This document shows positions 23,165 to 31,315 of a stretch of 58,791 nt of DNA, one piece after another. The notes under the pieces are model-generated. The model saw nothing but the letters and a program-made list of their open reading frames with translations. It was not told the DNA's origin and did not search any database. A program made the position numbers and the translations under genes. Source of the DNA: Elusimicrobia bacterium GWA2_69_24. GTDB lineage: Bacteria; Elusimicrobiota; Elusimicrobia; UBA1565. Each line of letters opens with the position of its first letter. Position 1 is the first letter of the stretch. Location: positions 1 to 58,791 of the forward strand of contig MGTY01000094.1 of NCBI GenBank assembly GCA_001799695.1, read 5' to 3'.

Positions 23165-24942
23165 GCCGTACCGCCCTGAGGCTCGGCCGCCGCGGGCGCC
23201 GGGGTCGACGCTGCCGCGGGTTCGGAGAGCTGGATCTCGTAGAGTTTTCGGTAGAGCCCGTCCAGCGCGAGCAGGGACTGGTGCGTGCCGGTCTCGGCGA
23301 CCTCGCCCTGGTTCAGCACGTATATGCGGTCGGCGTTCTGGATGGTGGAGAGGCGGTGGGCGATCATCACCACGGTCCGGCCTTCCTTGAGCCGCTCCAG
23401 GGCCCGCTGGACCTCGGCCTCGCTGGTCGAGTCCAGGTTGCTGGTCGCCTCGTCGAGTACCAGGATGGCCGGGTTCTTGAGCACGGCGCGCGCGATCGCG
23501 ATGCGCTGGCGCTGGCCGCCGGAGAGGCGCATCCCGCGGTCCCCCAGCATGGTATGGTAGCCTTCCGGGAGGCTGCGGATGAACCCGTCCGCGTTGGCCA
23601 CGCGCGCCGCCCGCTCCACGTCCCCGGGCGTGACCCCGGCGCGGCCGATCACGATGTTGGCGTACACGGTGTCGTGGAACAGGATGGTCTCCTGGGTGAC
23701 CAGGCCCACGTGCTCCCGGACCGAGCGCACGGCGAACTCCCGCAGGTCGGTCCCGTCGAGGAGGATGCGCCCCTGGTCGGTGTCGTAGAGCCGCAGAAGC
23801 AGCTGGATGAAGGTGCTCTTGCCCGAGCCCGAGGGACCGGCCAGGGCGACGGTCTCGCCTCGCCGCACCCGCAGGTCCAGGCCCTTGAGCGCCGGGACTT
23901 CCCGCGAGGGGTACTGGAAGGTGAGGCCCTCGACCCGGACCTCGTCGCGCAGCCCCGCGAAGCGCCGCGCTCCCGGACGGTCGATGATCCGGGGCTTCTC
24001 GTCGAGCACCTGGAAGATCCGTTCCCCGGACGCCAGGCCGCGCTGGACCTCGGAGTTGAGCCGCGCCAGGTTCTTGGTCGGGGCGTAGGCCGCGAAGAAC
24101 GCCGCCAGGAAGGCGGAGAAGTCCCCGGGCGTCATGCGTCCCAGGACGATCTCGCGGCCGCCGTAGTAGATGAGGAACGCGATGATGATCGACCCCAAAA
24201 ACTCCATCAGGGGCCCCGAGAGGGCGGTGGCCCGGAGGTAGCGCATCATCTGGTCGAAGAAAGAGGCGTTCTCCGCCTGGAACTTCGCGATGGCGCCGTC
24301 CTCGTAGTTGTAGGCCTTGATCAGCATCATGGCCTGCAGGCTCTCTTGGAAGCGGTGGTAGATCTGCCCCATGATGGCCTGGCTCTTGATGCTGGAATCG
24401 CGCATCTTGCGCCCTAGTATGATCAGGAGCGCCGCCGCGATCGGGAGGGTGGTCAGGGCCATCAGCGTGAAGCGCCAGTTCAGGAAGAACAGGACCCCGA
24501 AGAGCGCCACCACGGTCAGGGAGTCCCGTATGACGTAAAGGGGCACGAACTGCAGGGCGGACTGCACCAAGGTGAGGTCGTTGGTCACCCGGGCCAGGAT
24601 CTCCCCGGATTTGTGCTCGCCGTAGAAGTCCAGGGAGAGTTTGTGCAGGTGCCGGAACAGGTCCTCGCGCAGCTCCTGCGTCACGCGCTGGCCGATCCAG
24701 CTCATCAGGTAGTTCTGGACGTAGCCCGCGGCGTTCTTCAGGGCCATGAGCACCGGGACGCTGAAGCTGATGGCCAACAGGTTCTGCATGTCCTTGAAGA
24801 CGAAGAGGCCGTCGACGATCGGCTTGAGGAGGTATACCACGGCGCCGTTGCAGGCCGCGACGATCACCATGGCGATGCCGGCCTGGATGAAGCGGAGTTT
24901 GTACGGTCCCACGTAGCGCCACAGTCTCGCCGCGAGGTTCAT
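23161..24942 (-). CDS. msbA: MsbA-type lipid A/phospholipid ABC transporter (permease-ATPase fusion)
   Basis: This 593-residue half-transporter flips lipid A-core across the inner membrane using ATP. The six-span permease domain occupies about 1-320. The ATPase domain has GPSGSGKSTFIQ (Walker A), VTQETILFHDTVYANI (Q-loop), MRLSGGQRQRIAIARA (signature), ILVLDEATSNLD (Walker B) and VMIAHRLSTIQNAD (H-loop). The tail is Ala/Pro-rich. Its place directly after lpxB, with ATGA overlaps on both sides, favours MsbA over other members of this ABC subfamily. lpxK and waaA, often nearby in other genomes, are not in this window. Confidence 0.92.
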   Translation of the reverse strand: MNLAARLWRYVGPYKLRFIQAGIAMVIVAACNGAVVYLLKPIVDGLFVFKDMQNLLAISFSVPVLMALKNAAGYVQNYLMSWIGQRVTQELREDLFRHLHKLSLDFYGEHKSGEILARVTNDLTLVQSALQFVPLYVIRDSLTVVALFGVLFFLNWRFTLMALTTLPIAAALLIILGRKMRDSSIKSQAIMGQIYHRFQESLQAMMLIKAYNYEDGAIAKFQAENASFFDQMMRYLRATALSGPLMEFLGSIIIAFLIYYGGREIVLGRMTPGDFSAFLAAFFAAYAPTKNLARLNSEVQRGLASGERIFQVLDEKPRIIDRPGARRFAGLRDEVRVEGLTFQYPSREVPALKGLDLRVRRGETVALAGPSGSGKSTFIQLLLRLYDTDQGRILLDGTDLREFAVRSVREHVGLVTQETILFHDTVYANIVIGRAGVTPGDVERAARVANADGFIRSLPEGYHTMLGDRGMRLSGGQRQRIAIARAVLKNPAILVLDEATSNLDSTSEAEVQRALERLKEGRTVVMIAHRLSTIQNADRIYVLNQGEVAETGTHQSLLALDGLYRKLYEIQLSEPAAASTPAPAAAEPQGGTA

Positions 24943-26078
24943 GCGCCCTCCTGGATGATGCGCGCCGCCCGGCGCACCGCGCCCGGCCCGCCGAGCTGTT
25001 CCCGCAGCGCCGTCAGGTCCCGCCGCAGGGCGCGGAGACGGCGCGGGTCGCCCAGCAGCTCCAGGGCGCTGCGCGCGATCCGCTCGGGTGTCGCGTCCCC
25101 CTGGATGAGTTCGGGGACCAGCCCGCGGCCCGCGAGGATGTTCGCCATGGCGATGTGGCGGACCCGGATCAGGGCGCGCGCCAGGAAATAGGTCGGCCAG
25201 GAGAGCTTGTAGACCACCACCATGGGCAGACCCAGCAGCGCGTTCTCCAGGGTCGCCGTGCCGGAGGAGGTCAGCACGAGGTCCTGCCGGGAGCGCTCCG
25301 CGTAGGCCGCCTCCCGGACCTGCCGGATGCGGCCTCCGTCCGGGCCCCGCCAGCGGCCGGTCCAGAGGCGGTAGACCTCGTCCGGGATCGCCGCCGCGGC
25401 GAACAGCGTCACTTCCGTGCGGGGGAAATCCTTGAGGATGCGCGCGGCCGCCTGCAAAAACACCGGCAGGTGCCGCCGGACCTCGCCCGGCCGGGAGCCG
25501 GGCAGGAGCCCCAGCCTGAGGGGAGACCCCGTCGGGCGCTCGGCCGGGGAGCGCGGGGGGGGCAGGATGTCCAGCAGGGGGTGGCCGACCCAGTCCACGG
25601 GCACCCCGGCGTCGCGGTAGAGCTTCTCCTCGAAGGGGAAGATGACGAGCATCCGGTCTACGGTCCGCCGCAGGACGTTGACCCGCCCCGGCCGGCTCGC
25701 CCAGACCTGCGGGCTGATGAAGTAGAAGGTCGGGACCCCCGCCGCCTTGGCCGCGCCCAGGACGTAGCGGTTGAAGCCGTAGAAGTCGATGCACACTACC
25801 GCCGCGGGCTTGCGGCGCTCCAGGCGGACCTTGAGACGCGACAGCAGGCCCAGCAGCGCCGGGATGCGGCGGACGGGTTCGACGAAGCCCGCGATGCCGT
25901 GCGAGGCCAGGTCGGCGAGGAACCCGTCGCCCGGGGCGAGCTCGCGGCGCATGAGCGTCCCCCCGACCACGTCGAAGCGGAAATCACCCAGCGCGCGCAG
26001 CTCCCGGACCAGCATCGAGCCGTAGAGGTCCCCCGAAGGGTCCCCCGCGACGATGACGATCCCGCGTTTGCGGTCCAT
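24939..26078 (-). CDS. lpxB: Lipid-A-disaccharide synthase
   Basis: LpxB joins UDP-2,3-diacylglucosamine and lipid X into the lipid A disaccharide at the inner membrane. The 379-residue protein has IVAGDPSGDLYGSMLVREL at the N-terminus, FYGFNRYVLGAAKAAGVPTF, YFISPQVWASRPGRV, VDWVGHPLLD, GLLPGSRPGEVRRHLPVFL and LTSSGTATLENALLGLPMVV, all in family order. Length is normal. It follows the oxidoreductase gene after 20 bp and overlaps msbA as ATGA. Confidence 0.96.
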   Translation of the reverse strand: MDRKRGIVIVAGDPSGDLYGSMLVRELRALGDFRFDVVGGTLMRRELAPGDGFLADLASHGIAGFVEPVRRIPALLGLLSRLKVRLERRKPAAVVCIDFYGFNRYVLGAAKAAGVPTFYFISPQVWASRPGRVNVLRRTVDRMLVIFPFEEKLYRDAGVPVDWVGHPLLDILPPPRSPAERPTGSPLRLGLLPGSRPGEVRRHLPVFLQAAARILKDFPRTEVTLFAAAAIPDEVYRLWTGRWRGPDGGRIRQVREAAYAERSRQDLVLTSSGTATLENALLGLPMVVVYKLSWPTYFLARALIRVRHIAMANILAGRGLVPELIQGDATPERIARSALELLGDPRRLRALRRDLTALREQLGGPGAVRRAARIIQEGA

Positions 26079-26098
26079 CGGTCTCGGAGCCTCCGGGC

Positions 26099-27151
26099 TC
26101 AGGAGTCCCCGCCGCTCTGGATGGCGTCGGAAACGGTCCGGGCGATGGTGCTCCCGATCTGGTGGGCCCAGTTGGGCAGGAACGTGGCGGGACGCTGGTG
26201 GTGCGTCAGCTCGAACTTCTCCAACTCCTCGGTGATCTGGAGCGCCAGCTTCAGGGCCTCAAGCCCGTGCTCCCCGGAGGGCCAGGGCTTGCGGTTGTGC
26301 CGGATGCAGTCCAGGAAGTGGTCCAGCTGTTGGCGCAGGGGCTCGGTCTTGTCCAGCTTCGGGGCCAGGATCTCGACGTCCTTGAGGCTCTTGAGCTCCG
26401 GGCCCTTCTTGCGGTAGACCTGGAGCGAGGCGTTCATGTAGTCGAGGGAGACGTAGCTGTCCTCCTGGAAGATGCGGATCTTGCGGCAGCGCTTCATGGA
26501 GATGCGGCTCGCGGTGAGGTCGGCGACGCAGCCGCTCTTGAAGCGTACGCGGACGTTGGCGATGTCCTCGTGCTTGGAGAACAGGCTCGCCCCGATGGCC
26601 TCCAGGTTCTCCACTTCCGAGCCGACCAAGGTCAGGAGGATGTCGAGGTCGTGGATCATGAGGTCGAGCACGACGCCGATCCCGGCCACGCGGGGGTCGT
26701 AAGGGCCCAGGCGCTCCACCGTGATGAAGCGGGGCAGGCGGATGTGCTCGATGGCGCCCAGGACCGCGGGGTTGAAGCGTTCGACGTGCCCCACCTGGAG
26801 CTGGAGTCCCTTGCGCTCCGCCAGGTCCAGCATCTGCCGGGCCTCGGCCACCGTGGCGGCCAGGGGCTTCTCGATGAGGCAGTGCACCCCCGCTTCGAGG
26901 GCGGCCATGGTGACCTCGAAGTGCAGTTGGGTAGGCACGGCGATGATGGCCGCGTCCGCCTTGCCGAGCAGGTCCTTGTAGTCGCGATATGGGAGTCCGC
27001 CGCCGCGCCAGGCCGCCAGCTGGGCGCGCCAGGTGTTGGGGTCCCCGACGCCCACCAGCTCCACTTCGGGGTGTTTGCCGGACACCCGGGCGTGCAGCGA
27101 ACCCATCTTTCCGGCGCCGACCACCGCGATCCGGATCTTCGATCGGGTCAT
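26099..27151 (-). CDS. Gfo/Idh/MocA-family oxidoreductase in the lipid A cluster
   Basis: This 350-residue NAD(P)-dependent dehydrogenase has the Rossmann motif IAVVGAGKMGSLHARV and the active-site motif CLIEKPLAATVAEA. A C-terminal sheet domain starts near residue 125 with LQVGHVERFNP, and LMIHDLDIL is the usual catalytic His-Asp region. It lies between lpxI and lpxB and overlaps lpxI as ATGA. In some bacteria a member of this family (GnnA) oxidises UDP-GlcNAc at C3 for amide-linked lipid A, working with an aminotransferase GnnB. No GnnB-like gene adjoins it here, so GnnA is only one possibility. Confidence 0.88.
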   Translation of the reverse strand: MTRSKIRIAVVGAGKMGSLHARVSGKHPEVELVGVGDPNTWRAQLAAWRGGGLPYRDYKDLLGKADAAIIAVPTQLHFEVTMAALEAGVHCLIEKPLAATVAEARQMLDLAERKGLQLQVGHVERFNPAVLGAIEHIRLPRFITVERLGPYDPRVAGIGVVLDLMIHDLDILLTLVGSEVENLEAIGASLFSKHEDIANVRVRFKSGCVADLTASRISMKRCRKIRIFQEDSYVSLDYMNASLQVYRKKGPELKSLKDVEILAPKLDKTEPLRQQLDHFLDCIRHNRKPWPSGEHGLEALKLALQITEELEKFELTHHQRPATFLPNWAHQIGSTIARTVSDAIQSGGDS

Positions 27152-28035
27152 GTTGATCTCCCTGCGTCTCGGGGTGCGCCGCCCGCTCCGCTCCTCCCGT
27201 CCTCCACGCCCACCACCGCCAGGCCCATGCGGTCGGCGGTCTGGAGGAAGGCTTCCTTATCGAACAGGAGGGTCTTTCCGGCCTCCATCGCCACCGCCGT
27301 CGCGCCGGCGGCCTCCATCGTCTTCAACGTGTCGAGCCCGAGGACGGGGAGGTCGAACCGGAAATCCTGCCGCGGCTTGGCGACCTTGACCAGCACCAGG
27401 GCCGTCTTTCCGGAACCGGCGCGGGAGCGGACGAGCTCCCCGGCGCGGATCAGGGCCGCGTCCGTCCCCTCCATGGCCTCGGCGGCGACCACCGTCCGGT
27501 CGCGCACCACCACGCTCTGGCCGATGTCCACGCCCGCCAGGGCTTTGGCGGCCCGCCAGCCGAACTCGATGTCCGAGGACTCCTCCCGCGTCGGCGCCCG
27601 GCGGCTCATGCAGCCGGGGACCGCCAGCAGGTGCGCCAGGTGCGTCGCGGAGGAGATGATCTCGATGCCTTCCTTCCGGAATTCCTCGACCACGGCCGCG
27701 AGGATGGTGTCCGTCCGCCGGTCCTTCAGCCCCGCCAGGATGCGCACCGCGCGCAGATCCGGCAGGATGCCCCCGAACACCGACACGTGCTGGACCTTCC
27801 CCGCCAGCACGGCGCGGCGCACCCCCGCGCGCTGCAGCGCTGCCAGGGGCGCGCTCACCTGGCCCAGCTTGAATACTTGCAGCTCATCGACGGCGCCGGC
27901 CAGCGCTCCGTCCGTCACCCCCGCGAGGCCGACCGCGAACACCCGCTGTCCGAGGCGCCGGGCCTCCTGCGCGACCAGGAAGGGGAAGCGGCCGGACCCG
28001 GCGATGAGGCCGATGGTCTCGCCCGCAGGGCTCAG
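27148..28035 (-). CDS. lpxI: UDP-2,3-diacylglucosamine diphosphatase LpxI
   Basis: LpxI hydrolyses UDP-2,3-diacylglucosamine to lipid X and UMP and replaces LpxH in many bacteria. From the proposed start the protein has 295 residues. It opens with ETIGLIAGSGRFPFLVAQEA (the nucleotide-binding fold), then LAGKVQHVSVFGGILPDL and GIEIISSATHLAHLLA. The C-terminal catalytic region has GTDAALIRAGEL, LVKVAKPRQDFRFDLPVLGL and ATAVAMEAGKTLLFD. No ATG, GTG or TTG lies in frame near the N-terminus. A CTG at 28035, overlapping the lpxA stop and preceded by GAAGAGG at 7 nt, is the best start. It overlaps the oxidoreductase gene as ATGA. Confidence 0.9.
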   Translation of the reverse strand: MSPAGETIGLIAGSGRFPFLVAQEARRLGQRVFAVGLAGVTDGALAGAVDELQVFKLGQVSAPLAALQRAGVRRAVLAGKVQHVSVFGGILPDLRAVRILAGLKDRRTDTILAAVVEEFRKEGIEIISSATHLAHLLAVPGCMSRRAPTREESSDIEFGWRAAKALAGVDIGQSVVVRDRTVVAAEAMEGTDAALIRAGELVRSRAGSGKTALVLVKVAKPRQDFRFDLPVLGLDTLKTMEAAGATAVAMEAGKTLLFDKEAFLQTADRMGLAVVGVEDGRSGAGGAPRDAGRST

Positions 28036-28862
28036 ATCGTCACCTCTTCTTCCTCGCGCGCGCCCCCGCCGATCGGCGCGGGGCGGACCAGCCCGCGCTT
28101 GCCCTTCAGGGCGACCTCGATGAAGGCCAGCATCTCGGACACCTCGGGGCCCGGCCCGCCGGCCTGCAACTCGGCCAGGGCGTCGCCGACGCGCTTGCCG
28201 GAGAGGAAGAGGGTCTTGTAAGCGTCCTTCACCGACTGCATGGCCTCCCGGCTGAAGCCCGCGCGCCGCATGCCCAGGAGGTTGAGCCCCCTCAGGGTGG
28301 CCCGGTCGCCCTGCACCATGCCGAAGGAAGGGACGTCCTTGCCCAGCATGGAGCCCCCGCCCAGCATGCAGAAACGGCCGACCCGGACGAACTGGTGGAT
28401 CCCGACGATGCCGCCGATCACGGTGTTGTCCCCGACCTCCACGTGCCCGGCGATGCCCACCGAGTTGACGAGGATGACGCCGTTGCCGATCCGGCAGTCG
28501 TGGGCCACGTGCGAGCAGGCCATGAAGAGGCAGTTGGACCCGATCCGGGTCTCCGGGGTGTGGGCGCCGCGGTTCAGGGTCACGCATTCGCGCGCCGTGT
28601 TCCGATCCCCCATGACGAGATGCGTCCGGGTCGGGTTGGCGGCGTATTTCAGGTCCTGCGGGGGGGTCCCCACGCAGGCGTGGGGGTGGATGACGTTCCC
28701 CTCACCCATGCGCACGAACTCCAGGATGGCGTGCGCGCCGATGGTGGAGTTCGCCCCGATCTCGACGTCCTCGCCGATGACCGCGTACGGCCCGATCTTC
28801 ACGGTCGGATGGACCTTCGCCGACGGGTGCAGTACCGCCGTGGGATGGATGTTCTCGCTCAT
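28032..28862 (-). CDS. lpxA: UDP-N-acetylglucosamine acyltransferase
   Basis: LpxA adds the first acyl chain to UDP-GlcNAc (or its 3-amino form) from acyl-ACP. The 276-residue protein is a left-handed beta-helix of hexapeptide repeats (PTAVLHPSAKVHPTVKIGPY). It has LVMGDRNTARECVTLNRG, the catalytic-His region CSHVAHDCRIGNGVILVN and the family ending DRATLRGLNLLGMRRAGFSR before a helical C-terminus. The ATG at 28862 overlaps the fabZ stop. The Glu-rich tail ends in TGA, which overlaps the start of lpxI. Confidence 0.96.
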   Translation of the reverse strand: MSENIHPTAVLHPSAKVHPTVKIGPYAVIGEDVEIGANSTIGAHAILEFVRMGEGNVIHPHACVGTPPQDLKYAANPTRTHLVMGDRNTARECVTLNRGAHTPETRIGSNCLFMACSHVAHDCRIGNGVILVNSVGIAGHVEVGDNTVIGGIVGIHQFVRVGRFCMLGGGSMLGKDVPSFGMVQGDRATLRGLNLLGMRRAGFSREAMQSVKDAYKTLFLSGKRVGDALAELQAGGPGPEVSEMLAFIEVALKGKRGLVRPAPIGGGAREEEEVTI

Positions 28863-29353
28863 GATAGCGCTCCCGTTTTCCGTTCCCGGTCCGCGAGGAC
28901 GAAGGACATCTCGGCTTCCGCCGCGATCTTGCCCCCGATCATAGCCTGCGCCGTGAAGCGCCCCGCCCGGCCGCCGAGCCGGGTGGCTTCCACGCACAGC
29001 TTCAGCACGGAGCCCGGCAGCACGGGGTTGCGGAACTTCGCCCCATCGATGCCCAGGAAGAAGGCGATCTTGTTCTCATAGCCGCCCGTCGCCATCACCA
29101 TGACGCAGGCGGTCTGGGCCAGAGCCTCCAGGATGAGGACCCCCGGCATGATGGGAGTGCCGGGGAAGTGCCCCTGGAAGAACGGCTCGTTGAAGGTCAC
29201 GCATTTGGTCCCGCAGGCGCGCTTGCCTTCCTCCAGGATGTCCACCGTGTCCACCAGCAGGAACGGATAGCGGTGGGGGATGAGCTTCTGGACTTCGCTG
29301 GGTCCGATGGTCCTGACGGGGGCCGGCGCGGGCCCCGGAGCGGCGTCTGTCAT
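28859..29353 (-). CDS. fabZ: (3R)-hydroxyacyl-ACP dehydratase FabZ
   Basis: FabZ dehydrates 3-hydroxyacyl-ACP and competes with LpxA and LpxD for hydroxyacyl-ACP, which explains its frequent place in lpx operons. The 164-residue hot-dog-fold protein has the catalytic His in IPHRYPFLLVD, then FFQGHFPGTPIMPGVLILEA with the catalytic Glu in LEALAQ. An N-terminal Ala/Pro extension of about 12 residues precedes the domain. It follows lpxC after 23 bp and overlaps lpxA as ATGA. Confidence 0.96.
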   Translation of the reverse strand: MTDAAPGPAPAPVRTIGPSEVQKLIPHRYPFLLVDTVDILEEGKRACGTKCVTFNEPFFQGHFPGTPIMPGVLILEALAQTACVMVMATGGYENKIAFFLGIDGAKFRNPVLPGSVLKLCVEATRLGGRAGRFTAQAMIGGKIAAEAEMSFVLADRERKTGALS

Positions 29354-29376
29354 GATATCCCTCCTATGGGACGGCC

Positions 29377-30273
29377 TCAGGCCGAGGTTTCGGCGGCGCG
29401 CGTCTTGCCGCGCATCCGCACCGCGGCCTGGGCCAGCAGCTTGGCGAATTCGATGTTGTGGGCGTGCCCGGGGCGGACCGTCTCGACCCGGATCTTGAAC
29501 AGCGAGCGTCCGATCAGCGTCAGGTCCCCTATCAGATCGAGGACCTTGTGCCGCACGAACTCGTCCGGGAACCGGAGTCCGTCCGGCGTGGTGTGGATCT
29601 TGTCCCGGCCGATGACCACCGCGTTCTCCAGGCTGCCGCCCTGAGCGAGACCCTGGGATTTCAGGTACGCCACCTCGTGCTCGAAGCAGAAGGTCCGGGC
29701 CCCCGCGATCTCGGAGACGAAGCTTTCGGGGTCGATGCGCACCGAGAGCTCCAGCTTGGGCACCAGGGGGTGGTCGTGGATCAGCGTCGCCTTGACCTCG
29801 AAATGCTCCGAGGGGACGGCGCGGTAGAAAGAGCCCTTGTCCTCGTAGGTGACCTCCTCCGGGATGCAGAGGTGCCGTTTCGGCTGGTCCGGGTAGCGCC
29901 GCATCCCCGCCTTGAGCAGCGCCGCGAAGAAGGGGCGGGCGGACCCGTCCATGGCCGGCGGCTCGTTCGCGCTCACGTGCACGTCGGCGTTGTCGATGCC
30001 CAGTCCGGTCAAAGACGCCAGGACGTGCTCGACGGTGTGGACCTTGGCGTCCCCGATGCCGATATTGGTGCCCCGCAGGGTCGCCACCACGTAGCCCAGC
30101 CGGGCCGGGATCATGGGGCGGCCCGGCAGGTCCGAGCGGAAGAAGCGGATGCCGGTGTTCGCCGGCGCGGACTGGAACGTCAGGGTCGAGGCGTTGCCGG
30201 TGTGCAGGCCGATCCCCTCCAGGGTCACCGGGCGCTCGATGGTCGTCTGGGCTTCGAATCTATCCTTCTGCAT
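29377..30273 (-). CDS. lpxC: UDP-3-O-acyl-N-acetylglucosamine deacetylase
   Basis: LpxC is the zinc-dependent, committed step of lipid A synthesis. The 298-residue protein starts with TIERPVTLEGIGLHTG and has the zinc ligand His in KVHTVEHVLASL. The middle contains ANEPPAMDGSARPF and ARTFCFEHEV; the C-terminal zinc site is RHKVLDLIGDLTLIG and the general-acid region is RPGHAHNIEFAKLL. Length is normal and all catalytic motifs are present. It overlaps the lpxD end by 14 bp. It is a single-domain LpxC, not fused to FabZ as in some phyla. Confidence 0.97.
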   Translation of the reverse strand: MQKDRFEAQTTIERPVTLEGIGLHTGNASTLTFQSAPANTGIRFFRSDLPGRPMIPARLGYVVATLRGTNIGIGDAKVHTVEHVLASLTGLGIDNADVHVSANEPPAMDGSARPFFAALLKAGMRRYPDQPKRHLCIPEEVTYEDKGSFYRAVPSEHFEVKATLIHDHPLVPKLELSVRIDPESFVSEIAGARTFCFEHEVAYLKSQGLAQGGSLENAVVIGRDKIHTTPDGLRFPDEFVRHKVLDLIGDLTLIGRSLFKIRVETVRPGHAHNIEFAKLLAQAAVRMRGKTRAAETSA

Positions 30274-31315
30274 GGAGGGTCTCCTTGCCCGACACCTTCG
30301 CCTTGAGCTGGCGGAACGCCTCGTAGATCTCCGGCAGCTTCGAGAAGATGGCCTGGAGCTTCATGGCCTCCCTATGCGGCCGCGCGGGAGAGCCGAACAC
30401 GATGCTCTTGGGAGCGACGTCGCTCATGACGCCGGTCTGCGCGGTCACCACGGCTCCATCGCCGATCGTCAGGTGTCCGGCGATGCCGGCCTGTCCGGCG
30501 AGGATCACCTGGTTCCCCACGCGGGTGGAGCCCGCGACCCCGACCTGCGAGATGAGCAGGCAATTGCGGCCGAGGGTCACGTTGTGCCCCAGCTGGACCA
30601 GGTTGTCGATCTTGGTCCCCGCCCCCACGCGGGTCTCGCCCGTCGTCGCCCGGTCGATCGTCACGTTGGCGCCCAGCTCCACGTCGTTCTCCAGCACCAC
30701 GCGGCCGACCTGCTGTATCTTGCGGTGCTCGCCGGTCTTGGGGTCGGTCCAGTAGCCGTAGCCGTCCGAGCCCAGCACCGTCCCGGGATGGAGGATCACC
30801 CGGTCGCCGACCTCGCAGTAGTCGCCGATGACGACCTGGGGATGGATCACGCAGTCGCAGCCGACCCGGGCGTTCATGCCGATGTAGACCTGCGCCCCGA
30901 TCTGGGTGCGCTCCCCGACGATGGAGCGCCGGTTGATGATGGTGAACGGTCCCACCGAGACGTCCTTCCCGAGCCGGGCTTCGAAGTGGATCTCGGCCTT
31001 GGGGCTCACGATGGGAGGCACCGGCTTCCAGCGCTCCTGTTTGATCAGCTGCAGGACCTGGGCGTGCGCCCAGCGCGGCTGCTCGCAGTACAGGCGGTTC
31101 GCCGGCCCGCCGGGGTGCGCGCGCGAAGCCGGAGGGAGGAACACCGCTCCCGCGGCGCTGCGCAGCACGTGGGGGGCGTACTTCGCGTTCTCCAGGAACG
31201 CGACCTCCGAGCTCTGGGCTTCCAGGAGCCCCGCCGCGCCCTCGATCACGTGTTCGGGGTTCCCCTCCAGGGCGGCCCCGGTCAGGGCCGCGACTTCCCG
31301 CAATGTCATCCTCAT
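30260..31315 (-). CDS. lpxD: UDP-3-O-acylglucosamine N-acyltransferase
   Basis: LpxD adds the N-linked acyl chain to UDP-3-O-acylglucosamine. The 351-residue protein has an N-terminal uridine-binding domain (MTLREVAALTGAALEG to about 100). The hexapeptide beta-helix follows (VSPKAEIHFEARLGKDVSVG), with GSDGYGYW, the catalytic-His region KIDNLVQLGHNVTLGRNCLL and GGQ-like turns. The C-terminal helix ends with EIYEAFRQLKAKV. The start overlaps the OmpH-like gene stop as ATGA. Confidence 0.96.
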   Translation of the reverse strand: MRMTLREVAALTGAALEGNPEHVIEGAAGLLEAQSSEVAFLENAKYAPHVLRSAAGAVFLPPASRAHPGGPANRLYCEQPRWAHAQVLQLIKQERWKPVPPIVSPKAEIHFEARLGKDVSVGPFTIINRRSIVGERTQIGAQVYIGMNARVGCDCVIHPQVVIGDYCEVGDRVILHPGTVLGSDGYGYWTDPKTGEHRKIQQVGRVVLENDVELGANVTIDRATTGETRVGAGTKIDNLVQLGHNVTLGRNCLLISQVGVAGSTRVGNQVILAGQAGIAGHLTIGDGAVVTAQTGVMSDVAPKSIVFGSPARPHREAMKLQAIFSKLPEIYEAFRQLKAKVSGKETLHAEG

